Shown one piece after another: positions 56,801 to 59,670 of a stretch of DNA of 64,000 nt; position 1 is the first letter of the stretch; each line of letters begins with the position of its first letter. A model generated the notes under the pieces. That model worked only from the letters and a program-made list of their open reading frames with translations. It was not told the origin of the DNA and made no database searches. Made by a program: the position numbers and the translations under genes. The stretch covers positions 170,928,659-170,992,658 of the forward strand of contig NC_133658.1 in the NCBI RefSeq assembly GCF_037893015.1, given 5' to 3'. The stretch comes from Macrotis lagotis (taxonomy: Eukaryota; Chordata; Mammalia; Peramelemorphia; Peramelidae).

Positions 56801-59202
56801 CTTGGTAACAGTTGGGGGGGGGGCTGTTGTTGAAATAGTGAGGAATCCAGATGACTCCAAGGTTGTGAGGAACCAGGAAGACGGTGTTACCCTCTATAAT
56901 AATAGAGGAATTATAAGGGGTGGAGATAATGAATTCTGTTTTAGACATGTTGAGTATTTTTAAAATATCTACTGGACATCCTGAAAGGCAGGTGGAGATG
57001 TAAGACTGGAGGTCACAAAAGACTGTGGGCAGGATGGGTAGACCACCAAATAAAGTAGTATAGATAAGGGAAAGGAATTAGAACATAACCGGAAAGGGGG
57101 GAAATCCATGATTCCAGGGCATGATTTGGAAAAGGATCCAAAGGTGACTGAAAGGTGTTCAATAAAAAAAAAAGAGAAGTAGGAGGAGAGTCCTGCCAGA
57201 AAATCTTCTCTTCCAAGGAAGAAAGTATCAAGGAAAAGGGGATGATCAACAGCATCAAACTGCAGAGAGGTCAAGGAGAATGAATAAGGACTGAAAAAAG
57301 GCCACTGAATTTGTCAAATAAGAGATCACTAGTAAGAGTAGTTTCAGTGGAATAATAACATAGGGAGTTGGATTGTGGAGGTATCTCCTTTTGAAGGAGT
57401 TTAGGCACATGGGCAGAAGAGATAGATAGAAAGACGATTAGCAACATGGAAAGACAGTGTTTTTTTTTGAATGGGAGATACATGAGCATGTTTGTAGGAA
57501 ACAGAGAATGAAGAGAAGAATGGGACAGAATGAAATGTGATAGTGTGGGGATGACATAGAGGCAATCTGCTGGAGACAGGATAGAATGGGATCCTTGAAG
57601 AGGTAGGGGGGTTAATCAACCCCTAAGGACTAAGGACTAAGGTCTTTAGAGTCAGGGGTTAAAGAGAAAACAATGGCAGAAGGAACATGAAGAGAGTTCA
57701 TGAAGAATGGGAGAGAGAGGAGAGGGGAAGAATCCAGGGGGAACTTAAGAGAAGAAAAGGCTTTTAAGAGCTACTGTGGAGATAATAGTGAATATAATTC
57801 TTTTTAAGGCAAAGAAGATTGTAGCTTCATAGGATTTAAAAGTGAAAAGAAACTTTAGAGATGAACTTTTTGTTTTCTAGGAAAAAACAGGTCAGAACAG
57901 TTAAAATATGCATGTTTTACCATTTTTTATAAATGAAACAACTCCAAAATTCCTCAAGTAAATTGACTCAATTACCTAGAATTGTTTTAATCATTTTATT
58001 TTCATAATATGAACCAAATTTTCATGAGCTATTACTGTCACCATTCCTTAACAGATTTTTACTTACTTGTTGCCATGTCAATTTCAGCCTCTCAAATTGC
58101 TCTTTACCATCCTCTGAACAATCTGAACAAGTAAATCTAAAAAAGTTATCACCTTTGAGGTAACTTAGCTGTTCCCTTAGCTGACCTACAAAGTAAAAGA
58201 CAAACACAATCATAATTTAGTTTTTCAATATAACTAGTCAAGTACTTTATCCTACTTAGTTCCTTTGATCCTATCTAAACTCTGCCAGTACTGCCCATGA
58301 TAACACCCCTTTACCTGGAAACATTTTATTATGTACAAGGAAACTTTCTATTCAATGCAAAACATTCCTAAAATTTGTTTTGTTCAAGGATATATCAATG
58401 TTTCCCCCCCCAGATTTTGAAGTAGGATATATAATTTGATTCTTAAGGGGCATAGAGAAATGACAGTAACAAAAATGACGGTAATTAATTCAAAGGAAAA
58501 GGCTAAAAAAAAATCTTCATTCTGGCAAAACACAAGACAAAGCCCCTTTCCAATCTGAATCTACAAACAATATACAATCCTGAATATTTCAAGACATTGA
58601 TTTTGGTTTAAGCTAGGTTATACCATAATTTTTGTCCCATTTAAAGACACTAAATGCTAGAGTCTAGCAGAAGAATCCCTATTATGGAGATATGCCTAAT
58701 TACTGAATAAGTGTGATTATCTGATTTGTGTAACAATTCTTACCAAAAGATTTAATAGCAATATTTAACTACTTTAGCAACAAGGAAAAGTTACACTTAG
58801 ATATTACTTGAACTATATTACTATGAAAATCTCCTTGACAATTAGCCCTGTTTAGTCAATATTTAGATTTCATTTACAGTGTTTTTATTAAAGAAAATAC
58901 TAAGCTCTACAAAATAAATGAAAGAAAAATATTAAGTTCTTACTGGCTGATATCCATTTTTGGCATTTATCACAGAAGTAAGATAGTTGTTCTTCCATCC
59001 AAGACACATCCCCTTCATCACTATTAAGTGAATCTCCACTTTGATCATGAGATAAGTCCACTGAGCCTTGATCCTCAGATTCAACAATCAGGAGGGTTTC
59101 ACCTTCCACTTCACCTTCCTCCAGACCTTCAGATGTGGATGTTCTTGTAGCATCATCATCATGTCGACTCATCAGCCCACTAATATGGATGTTATTATCC
59201 AT
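26636..59202 (-). CDS. KAT14: KAT14, lysine acetyltransferase 14 (ATAC complex), ten coding exons
   Basis: CDS is complement(join(26636..26809, 30202..30392, 34517..34692, 35958..36094, 37164..37735, 46119..46535, 47474..47655, 51940..52061, 58067..58185, 58944..59202)), 782 codons plus TGA; all intron phases agree and no stop interrupts. Order of parts: acidic N-terminus (1-70); four cysteines C77, C80, C106, C109 forming a likely zinc-binding unit; a tryptophan-rich region (about 127-215) that looks like a winged-helix fold; a long Ser/Pro and acidic linker (229-450); a basic helical region (about 470-600); and a C-terminal GNAT acetyltransferase domain (about 640-782) with the acetyl-CoA motif RRAGIA at 711-716. 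Known role: nuclear histone acetyltransferase subunit of the ATAC complex that also binds CSRP2. Identification rests on close match to the remembered human protein throughout. Confidence 0.97.
26810..27384. other. KAT14 intron 9, unique part
   Basis: Intron 9 spans 26810-30201. This end holds no recognised repeat apart from short A-rich runs. Confidence 0.5.
27385..27700 (+). mobile_element. L1 3' end, 5'-truncated
   Basis: GGGTGATGATCAACCTTGAT, GAACAATTTTGGGCTATCTG, AAGGATATGATTTCTCTCAT and CTGTAAAACTCAAAATAAAT, then an A tail. In KAT14 intron 9, antisense to the gene. Confidence 0.88.
27820..27975 (+). mobile_element. Old tRNA-type SINE (THER/MIR group)
   Basis: AGTACTGGGCCTGGCAATCA, GGAAGACCTGAGTGCAATG, TTCCTCAGTTTCTACGCTTA, TGAAATGAGGATAATAACAG. 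Confidence 0.65.
27976..30201. other. KAT14 intron 9, remainder
   Basis: 28640-28830 is an old L2 fragment (CACAAAGTGGGATCTGAGCT, GAGCATTCCAAGAACGAGGG). 29040-29130 is a weak SINE remnant. The rest is unique AT-rich intron. Confidence 0.5.
30202..30392 (-). CDS. KAT14: KAT14 coding exon 9 (acetyl-CoA motif)
   Basis: Residues 662-725, the centre of the GNAT domain: IDLSECLQYPDFSVVVLYKK, VIIAFGFMVPDVKYNEAYIS, FLFVHPEWRRAGIATFMIYH, LIQ. R711-R712-A713-G714-I715-A716 fits the Q/R-x-x-G-x-G/A pyrophosphate-binding loop. Acceptor TCTTTAG|GG, donor CAG|GTAATT, phase 0. Confidence 0.98.
30640..30775 (+). mobile_element. MIR-like fragment in intron 8
   Basis: TTTTAAGGATGAGAAAACCG, AGGCCCAGAGAGGTGAGGGT and CAAGTTGCAGAGTTGG, matching the MIR core-to-tail order. 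Confidence 0.65.
30776..31329. other. KAT14 intron 8, unique part
   Basis: Pyrimidine-rich, no recognised repeat. Possible remains of old LINE sequence, not assignable. Confidence 0.35.
31330..31965 (-). mobile_element. L2 LINE, first copy in intron 8
   Basis: Begins at the inverted 3' end (TTTATTATGGCATTAGTATT, GTTCCAAGTCCTAGGGATAT) and continues through AAGTTATGAAGGGCTTTAAA. It contains a 37-bp piece at 31543-31579 that does not belong at this L2 position. Confidence 0.65.
31543..31579. repeat. 37-bp exact direct repeat, copy 1 (out of place)
   Basis: AAGAAGAACCCTCCAGCAGG... to ...GATCATCAAG, identical to 32783-32819. At this site it interrupts the L2 order. Confidence 0.9.
31998..32160 (+). 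mobile_element. WSINE1-type SINE between two L2 copies
   Basis: CCAGCTAGAAGGTGCAGTGG head, GAGTTCAAATCTGCCCTCAG, an AAAAA slip in the CTTGGACAAAAATCACTT part, A/T tail. Confidence 0.88.
32278..33025 (-). mobile_element. L2 LINE, second copy in intron 8
   Basis: The inverted 3' end GTCAATAAGCATTTATTAAG is followed in order by GGCTTCCTGTAGAAAATGGG, AGAGCCTGCACCAGAGTGAC, TGTTGCAAAGTGAATTTGGC and GATGGTGTTGCCCTGAAG. Confidence 0.75.
32783..32819. repeat. 37-bp exact direct repeat, copy 2 (in place)
   Basis: Identical to 31543-31579. Here it is colinear with L2 (between the GAGACTTGA and GTGAGCTGATGAGAGCCTGC words), so this is probably the donor copy. Confidence 0.9.
33026..33739. other. KAT14 intron 8, unique part
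   Basis: Weak traces of SINE/L2 words (GTCCCTGGCCTCTAGAACCT near 33384). No exon. Confidence 0.4.
33740..33950 (+). mobile_element. THER1/MIR-type SINE
   Basis: TATGTGACCTCAGGAGAGCC, GGGCCTCAGTTTCCTCATCT, GGACTAGATGACATCTAAAG and CCTTCCAGCTCTAAATCTAT. The best-preserved copy of this type in the window. Confidence 0.8.
34285..34415 (+). mobile_element. THER1/MIR-type SINE fragment with a G12 run
   Basis: GACAGTTATTTTACCTCTCT and GTCTAAGGTCCCTCCCAACT frame the 12-base G run at 34343-34354. Confidence 0.6.
34517..34692 (-). CDS. KAT14: KAT14 coding exon 8
   Basis: Residues 603-661 and the first base of G662. Reads RDYESKPPKLQLLAEIRAYL, then DYCYVRPNHIPTINSMCHEF and FWPG. Acceptor TATGGGGAG|G (purine-rich, weak tract), donor CCTG|GTAAGA. 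It opens the GNAT domain (the YVRP..HI..IN segment matches strand 1 and helix 1 of GNAT folds). Confidence 0.96.
34693..35957. other. KAT14 intron 7
   Basis: Unique AT-rich intron, 1265 bp. No repeat or RNA gene recognised. Confidence 0.5.
35958..36094 (-). CDS. KAT14: KAT14 coding exon 7
   Basis: Residues 558-602 plus two bases of R603. Reads TALPSRKGYRHQTTKFLSRL then VGSEDMAADHSIVSPYTSRV and LKPYI. A long T-rich tract precedes the acceptor TGTCTTAG. The donor ATCAG|GTATAT is below consensus at +4 and +5. The frame is intact. Confidence 0.96.
36158..36423 (+). mobile_element. WSINE1-type SINE with a 105-bp non-SINE leader shared with 60842-61113
   Basis: 36158-36262 (TATTAATCAGCAATTAAAAA, CCTGTGACCTGAAAACAAG, CCATCTGAAAAATTTAAG, GATATTAAAAATCCC) precedes the SINE head GAGGTGGCTAGGTGGTGCAG at 36263. 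The same leader plus SINE recurs at 60842. In KAT14 intron 6. Confidence 0.88.
36424..37163. other. KAT14 intron 6, unique part
   Basis: AT-rich intron without recognised repeats. Confidence 0.5.
37164..37735 (-). CDS. KAT14: KAT14 coding exon 6 (largest)
   Basis: Residues 367-557. Acidic start DDEEMEGDGVIDPGIEYVPP, a lysine/glutamate-rich middle (EQIKQEVESEEEK, a SUMO-site-like IKQE), then the helical basic block YEEKLLLRRLEACPS, ARRLKRKLIVRQAKRERG and FDLDQVVNAALLLVDGIYG, ending DFRILDRYQ. Acceptor TGTCTAG|ATGATG, donor CAA|GTGAGT, phase 0. Confidence 0.97.
37736..38104. other. KAT14 intron 5, unique start
   Basis: Contains the words ATAAAAGCTAAAAATAAAA twice (about 37906 and 37981), a weak local repeat. 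Intron 5 spans 37736-46118. Confidence 0.4.
38105..38250 (+). mobile_element. WSINE1-type SINE
   Basis: GGGGCAGCTATGTGGCACAG head, a damaged B box (GAAGTGAGTAGAAAATTTGG), tail GCCTTGCCAAAAACC. Confidence 0.9.
38664..38820 (+). mobile_element. WSINE1-type SINE with a foreign patch in the A box
   Basis: GGGGCGGCTAGGTG is followed by AATTTTCCTGTTTTCAAAT in place of GCGCAGTGGAT, then AGAGCACCAGCCTTGG continues normally. Confidence 0.88.
38860..38950 (+). repeat. Pyrimidine-rich low-complexity tract
   Basis: C/T runs, including CCCCCCCTTTTTCC, ending in CCACCACCACCAAAA. A purine tract in the KAT14 transcript. Confidence 0.7.
39058..39205 (+). mobile_element. WSINE1-type SINE
   Basis: GGGGGTAGCTAGGTGGTGCA head, diverged B box (TTGAGGCTAAATCTAACC). 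Confidence 0.88.
39385..39600 (+). mobile_element. Old L1 fragment
   Basis: AAATGTCCATCAAAGGCAGA, ATGGTTAAATAAAGTG and TAATGTAATGGAATG: the L1 ORF2 end, strongly diverged. Confidence 0.55.
39601..40854. other. KAT14 intron 5, AT-rich part
   Basis: A weak SINE-like remnant at 39985-40150. Otherwise unique AT-rich intron. Confidence 0.45.
40873..41036 (+). mobile_element. WSINE1-type SINE with an 18-bp target-site duplication
   Basis: Head GGGGCGGCTAGGTGGCGCAG. Flanked by AAAAAGTCTAATAGTTAG at 40855-40872 and again at 41037-41054, an exact duplication, so this is a recent insertion made next to the SINE at 41055. Confidence 0.94.
41055..41215 (+). mobile_element. WSINE1-type SINE
   Basis: AGGCAGCTAGATGGCACAGT head, tail TTAAATAAATGAAAAAAA. 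Older than its neighbour at 40873, which inserted at its 5' edge. Confidence 0.9.
41488..41640 (+). mobile_element. WSINE1-type SINE
   Basis: GGGGACAGCTAGGTAGCCCA head, shortened ACACTAAATTACCTAG body. Confidence 0.88.
41690..42000 (+). mobile_element. Old L1 fragment
   Basis: AAAAATATTCATATTGGCTT, AATGGTAGCAAAGAACTATG and AGCAGAAACAAATATATAC, weakly matching the L1 ORF2 end and 3' UTR. Confidence 0.55.
42255..42415 (-). mobile_element. WSINE1-type SINE, sense to KAT14
   Basis: TTTTTTTTGCAAGGCAATGG, inverted body, GTGCCACCTAGCTGCCCCC. One of few copies in this orientation within the gene. Confidence 0.92.
42416..43212. other. KAT14 intron 5, unique part with a G13 run
   Basis: No recognised repeat. 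A 13-base G run lies at 43149-43161. Confidence 0.45.
43213..43320 (-). mobile_element. WSINE1-type SINE, 5' part missing
   Basis: TTTTTTAAGGTTTTTGCAGG, body to GAATTATTAAGTGTCTGAGG with a short duplication of GTGTCTGAG; the head is absent. Confidence 0.85.
43555..43640 (+). mobile_element. SINE 3' fragment
   Basis: GTGTGTAACCTTGGGCAAGT, CATTTAACCTCATGGCCTTG, CAAAAAC. Only the last third remains. Confidence 0.7.
43760..44560 (+). mobile_element. L1, longest 3' portion in the window
   Basis: Starts at AACAAAGGATTCATTTCT, then ATTAACAAATGGTCAAAGGA, GAGAAATGCAAATTAAAGA, CCAGCAATGCCTCCACTGGG, AATATTCATAGCTC and TGTCCATCAATTGAGGAATG. The order matches the region before and across the therian L1 ORF2 end. 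Frames are broken. Confidence 0.88.
44561..45039. other. KAT14 intron 5, A-rich unique part
   Basis: A- and C-rich on the plus strand (AAAAAAACCCCCAAACACC). A 108-codon lysine-rich open frame at 44571-44897 is compositional and matches nothing known. Confidence 0.4.
45040..45300 (+). mobile_element. L1 3' end, old subfamily
   Basis: TTTTGATCCACCAATTC, AAAATATTTATAGCC, TTGTAGTGGCAAATTATCAG, GGCATGGCTAATGAAGAAAT. Same subfamily as 18560-19333. An exact AACATGTTCA duplication lies at 45113-45131. Confidence 0.65.
45449..45592 (+). mobile_element. WSINE1-type SINE
   Basis: GGCCAGCTAGGTTGCACAGT head, full body, A tail. Confidence 0.92.
46119..46535 (-). CDS. KAT14: KAT14 coding exon 5
   Basis: Residues 228-366. 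Begins after CTTTAG with SKPALDPIITVEGLRKRVSR, then the basic ELKEKRSRTQEAKDIRRAQK segment, the Ser/Pro-rich SSLSSSDRTPLTSPSPSPS stretch, and ends DVMPPQALFH. Donor CATG|GTAAGAAT, phase 1. Probably a disordered linker with a nuclear-localisation-like basic patch. Confidence 0.97.
46536..47473. other. KAT14 intron 4
   Basis: 938 bp. 46820-46980 has words of an inverted-to-gene L2 3' end (GTAAGCTCCTTGAGGGCAGG, plus strand). 47180-47310 is A/T-rich low-complexity. No extra exon seen. Confidence 0.5.
46855..46960 (+). mobile_element. L2 3'-end fragment
   Basis: AAACTTTCCCCATTTCCATA, GTAAGCTCCTTGAGGGCAGG and ATTGGTATCTCCACTCC followed by CAGGGGCAGTGTTTTGCA: the sense L2 end. Unusual here because most L2 pieces in the window are on the minus strand. 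Confidence 0.65.
47474..47655 (-). CDS. KAT14: KAT14 coding exon 4
   Basis: Residues 168-227 with split codons at both ends. Reads KKTSTWWSTVAGCLSVGSPV, then FFRSGAQEFGEPGWWKLVHN and KPPTMKPEGEKLSASALKVK. The acceptor TCTTTTAG|G is good. The donor AAAAG|GTACCC is weak (no G at +5), but the frame into exon 5 is only kept with this site. Confidence 0.95.
47656..48301. other. KAT14 intron 3, unique part
   Basis: No recognised repeat. Intron 3 spans 47656-51939. Confidence 0.45.
48302..48452 (+). mobile_element. WSINE1-type SINE
   Basis: GGGGCGGCTTAGGTGGCGCA head, full body, A tail; followed 10 bases later by another copy. Confidence 0.92.
48463..48560 (+). mobile_element. WSINE1-type SINE, 3'-truncated
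   Basis: GGGGTGGCTAGGTGGCACAG to AATAATTATCTAGTTGTT, then unrelated sequence; no tail, so it was cut after insertion. Confidence 0.88.
48561..49420. other. KAT14 intron 3, unique part
   Basis: AT-rich, a T12 run near 49014; no repeat recognised. Confidence 0.45.
49423..49466. repeat. (ATT/ATC)n microsatellite
   Basis: TATTATTATTATCATTATTA-type trinucleotide run joined to the SINE at 49467. Confidence 0.8.
49467..49587 (-). mobile_element. WSINE1-type SINE, diverged
   Basis: AAGGTAATGGAGTTAAGTGA, GATGACAAAGCTAGGCAATT, CACCTAGCTGCCTC, with a deletion at GACTCCATCCACTG. Confidence 0.85.
49588..50124. other. KAT14 intron 3, unique part
   Basis: AT-rich, no repeat recognised. Confidence 0.45.
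50125..50440 (-). mobile_element. L2 3'-end fragment
   Basis: CAATAAATATTTATTAAATG, AGTCCCTGGTCTCAAAGTGT and GAAGGTAGGATTTTAGCATA, inverted L2 order. Confidence 0.65.
50441..51244. other. KAT14 intron 3, unique part
   Basis: No repeat or RNA gene recognised. Confidence 0.45.
51245..51402 (+). mobile_element. WSINE1-type SINE
   Basis: AGGGGCAGCTAGGTGGCTCA head, shortened body (ACTTAATTGCCTAGC), A-rich tail, with AAAAGTTCAG on both sides as the target-site duplication. Confidence 0.92.
51403..51939. other. KAT14 intron 3, next to exon 3
   Basis: Unique; no repeat recognised. Confidence 0.45.
51940..52061 (-). CDS. KAT14: KAT14 coding exon 3
   Basis: Residues 127-166 plus two bases of R167. 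Reads VVMLAMYNLSLEGTGRQGYF then RWKEDICAFIEKHWTFLLGN. Acceptor GTATGCCAG|GTTGTC, donor AACAG|GTAAAATT, phase 2. The Trp/aromatic pattern begins the region that resembles a winged helix. Confidence 0.97.
52095..52290 (+). mobile_element. MIR element beside exon 3
   Basis: GGGGAGGAGAAAACTGAGTT, AAATGATTTGCCCCAAGTTC, GGTCCAGTGCTCTTTCCACT. It starts only about 35 bp upstream of KAT14 exon 3. Confidence 0.7.
52291..54209. other. KAT14 intron 2, part with MIR remains
   Basis: 52720-52960 holds two partial MIR-type copies in tandem (ACTCAGTCCAACCCTCTTCT and GCTGAGTCCAACCCCCTTCT). 53340-53490 is another MIR remnant (TACAAATATTATCTCATTTG). The rest is unique. Confidence 0.5.
54211..54534 (+). other. 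Unrecognised 107-codon open frame in KAT14 intron 2
   Basis: Starts MQQNTASLEAIWRLHYSEFL and runs through RAAGRTEQHTQRMDKLHHHF to a stop. The local GC content is higher at 54190-54330. I recognise no family, no splice pattern and no promoter; it may be chance or an eroded processed copy of something unknown. Confidence 0.2.
54665..54802 (+). mobile_element. WSINE1-type SINE
   Basis: GGGCATCTAGGAGGTGCAGT head, shortened body, A/C tail, with AAAAGTTAGTTGCT on both sides (54655 and 54799) as a target-site duplication. Confidence 0.93.
54870..55151. repeat. Perfect 141-bp tandem duplication
   Basis: Unit 1 is 54870-55010 and unit 2 is 55011-55151; I see no difference between them. The unit begins GCTTCTTTCCGCTACCCATA and ends AAATAGAATTT, and includes an old SINE-like stretch (GGCAAGTCACTTAACCCTTC). 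Confidence 0.93.
55155..55290 (+). mobile_element. L1 3'-end fragment
   Basis: GGGGGAGAGGGAAACAAAGG, GATTGTTGAAAACTACTATT and GCATGTAGTTGGAAAATTAA: the last bases of an L1. Confidence 0.7.
55768..55925 (+). mobile_element. WSINE1-type SINE
   Basis: GGGTGGCTAGGTGGCGCAGT, near-consensus body, A tail; GAGTATACCTTT occurs on both sides (55757 and 55933) as a target-site duplication. Confidence 0.94.
55955..57810 (-). mobile_element. L2 LINE, long copy with decayed reverse transcriptase
   Basis: Inverted L2: the 3' end AACCTATTAAGTGTCTGCAA at 55975, then body. On the minus strand around 57000-57600 the frames read FDAVDHPLFLDTFFLGREDF and VSYKHAHVSPIQKK, matching the L2/CR1-clade reverse transcriptase pattern (AFDTVDH.LLL, YKHA.V.PI.KK). 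Frames are broken. Interrupted at 56366-56588 by a 225-bp insert. Confidence 0.85.
56366..56588. repeat. 225-bp dispersed duplicate, copy A (inside L2)
   Basis: Matches 58317-58559 over its whole length with scattered differences and small gaps (shared words TAAAACATTCCTAAAATTT-like, AGATTTTGAAG, ATATAATTTGATTCTTAAGG). L2 sequence is continuous on either side. Confidence 0.85.
57811..58066. other. KAT14 intron 2, next to exon 2
   Basis: Unique; no repeat recognised. Confidence 0.4.
58067..58185 (-). CDS. KAT14: KAT14 coding exon 2
   Basis: Residues 87-126. The acceptor is CTTTGTAG|GTCAG, which completes S87, and the exon continues QLREQLSYLKGDNFFRFTC. It carries the second cysteine pair CSDC (C106, C109) that completes the putative zinc-binding unit. 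Donor CAACAA|GTAAGT, phase 0. Confidence 0.97.
58317..58559. repeat. 225-bp dispersed duplicate, copy B (intron 1)
   Basis: Same orientation as copy A, 1.95 kb away, in otherwise unique KAT14 intron 1. The two copies flank KAT14 coding exon 2. Confidence 0.85.
58560..58943. other. KAT14 intron 1 (first coding intron), remainder
   Basis: AT-rich unique intron. Intron spans 58186-58943. Confidence 0.45.
58944..59202 (-). CDS. KAT14: KAT14 coding exon 1
   Basis: Residues 1-86 and the first base of S87. Starts MDNNIHISGLMSRHDDDATR, then the acidic GEVEGETLLIVESEDQ stretch and the first cysteine pair YFCDKC (C77, C80). Donor GCCA|GTAAGAAC, phase 1. Confidence 0.97.
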
Positions 59203-59266
59203 CCTTTCTTGTCAGTAAGATTATTTGTTTTCAATGACAACCCGGGATAGTATTACTCAGTCAATA
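59203..59266 (-). other. KAT14: Predicted KAT14 5' UTR part of exon 2, with acceptor
   Basis: The minus strand reads CTTTTTATCTGTTATGAACAG|TATTGAC, a usable 3' splice site 64 nt before the KAT14 ATG. Weaker AGs lie further upstream. The ATG context is AGG ATG G, with A at -3 and G at +4, a strong Kozak. The choice of acceptor is tentative. Confidence 0.45.
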
Positions 59267-59377
59267 CTGTTCATAACAGATAAAAAGTGACTGTCTTAAA
59301 AAGTGTCTGATCACAATTAAAATCACTTCAATAGAAGGAATTTTTAAGGCAGATTTAAAACTCAAGTGATATAAAGC

Positions 59378-59383
59378 TTTATT
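59378..59383 (-). terminator. PET117: Poly(A) signal of PET117
   Basis: AATAAA on the minus strand, 138 nt past the PET117 stop and about 175 nt before the KAT14 start codon. It is the first canonical signal after the stop, which gives PET117 a 3' UTR of roughly 150 nt. It would also cut short KAT14 pre-mRNA unless it is bypassed. Confidence 0.75.
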
Positions 59384-59520
59384 CCTTTAACTGAATGTTT
59401 AAAGAGCAGAAAAAATATACTGGTGGAAGCAATCACTTAACTTATGCCATGGCATAGCTAAATAATAAAATTCCAAAATAACCTAATCCTGTTTCATTAA
59501 TATTTCCTTCACTTCAAAGT

Positions 59521-59670
59521 TCATGTTTTTTGTGAACCCTTTGCCAATAACATCTTCTTTCTTTCAGCTTCAAGATGCTCAGTCAAAATAATCTGTTCTT
59601 CCAAAAGACGAACATTTTCTTTTTTCCGATTTTGCCTCTCTATATCTCTGAGCACTCCTTCTCGAAGCCT
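59521..59670 (-). CDS. PET117: PET117 coding exon 2 (C-terminal)
   Basis: Encodes residues 33-81, beginning RLREGVLRDIERQ and ending LLAKGSQKT before TGA at 59523-59521. The acceptor TGTATTTTAG lies directly before AGG CTT CGA. The exon carries the charged, probably helical half of the protein. It sits between the predicted KAT14 leader exon and the first KAT14 coding exon, so a KAT14 transcript must skip it. Confidence 0.96.
   Translation of the reverse strand, partial: RLREGVLRDIERQNRKKENVRLLEEQIILTEHLEAERKKMLLAKGSQKT

Noticed and set aside
56969-57619. Minus-strand frames with FDAVDHPL and YKHAHVSP, which might look like a functional reverse transcriptase
   Set aside because: Fragments of a broken L2 element in several frames; no intact enzyme.
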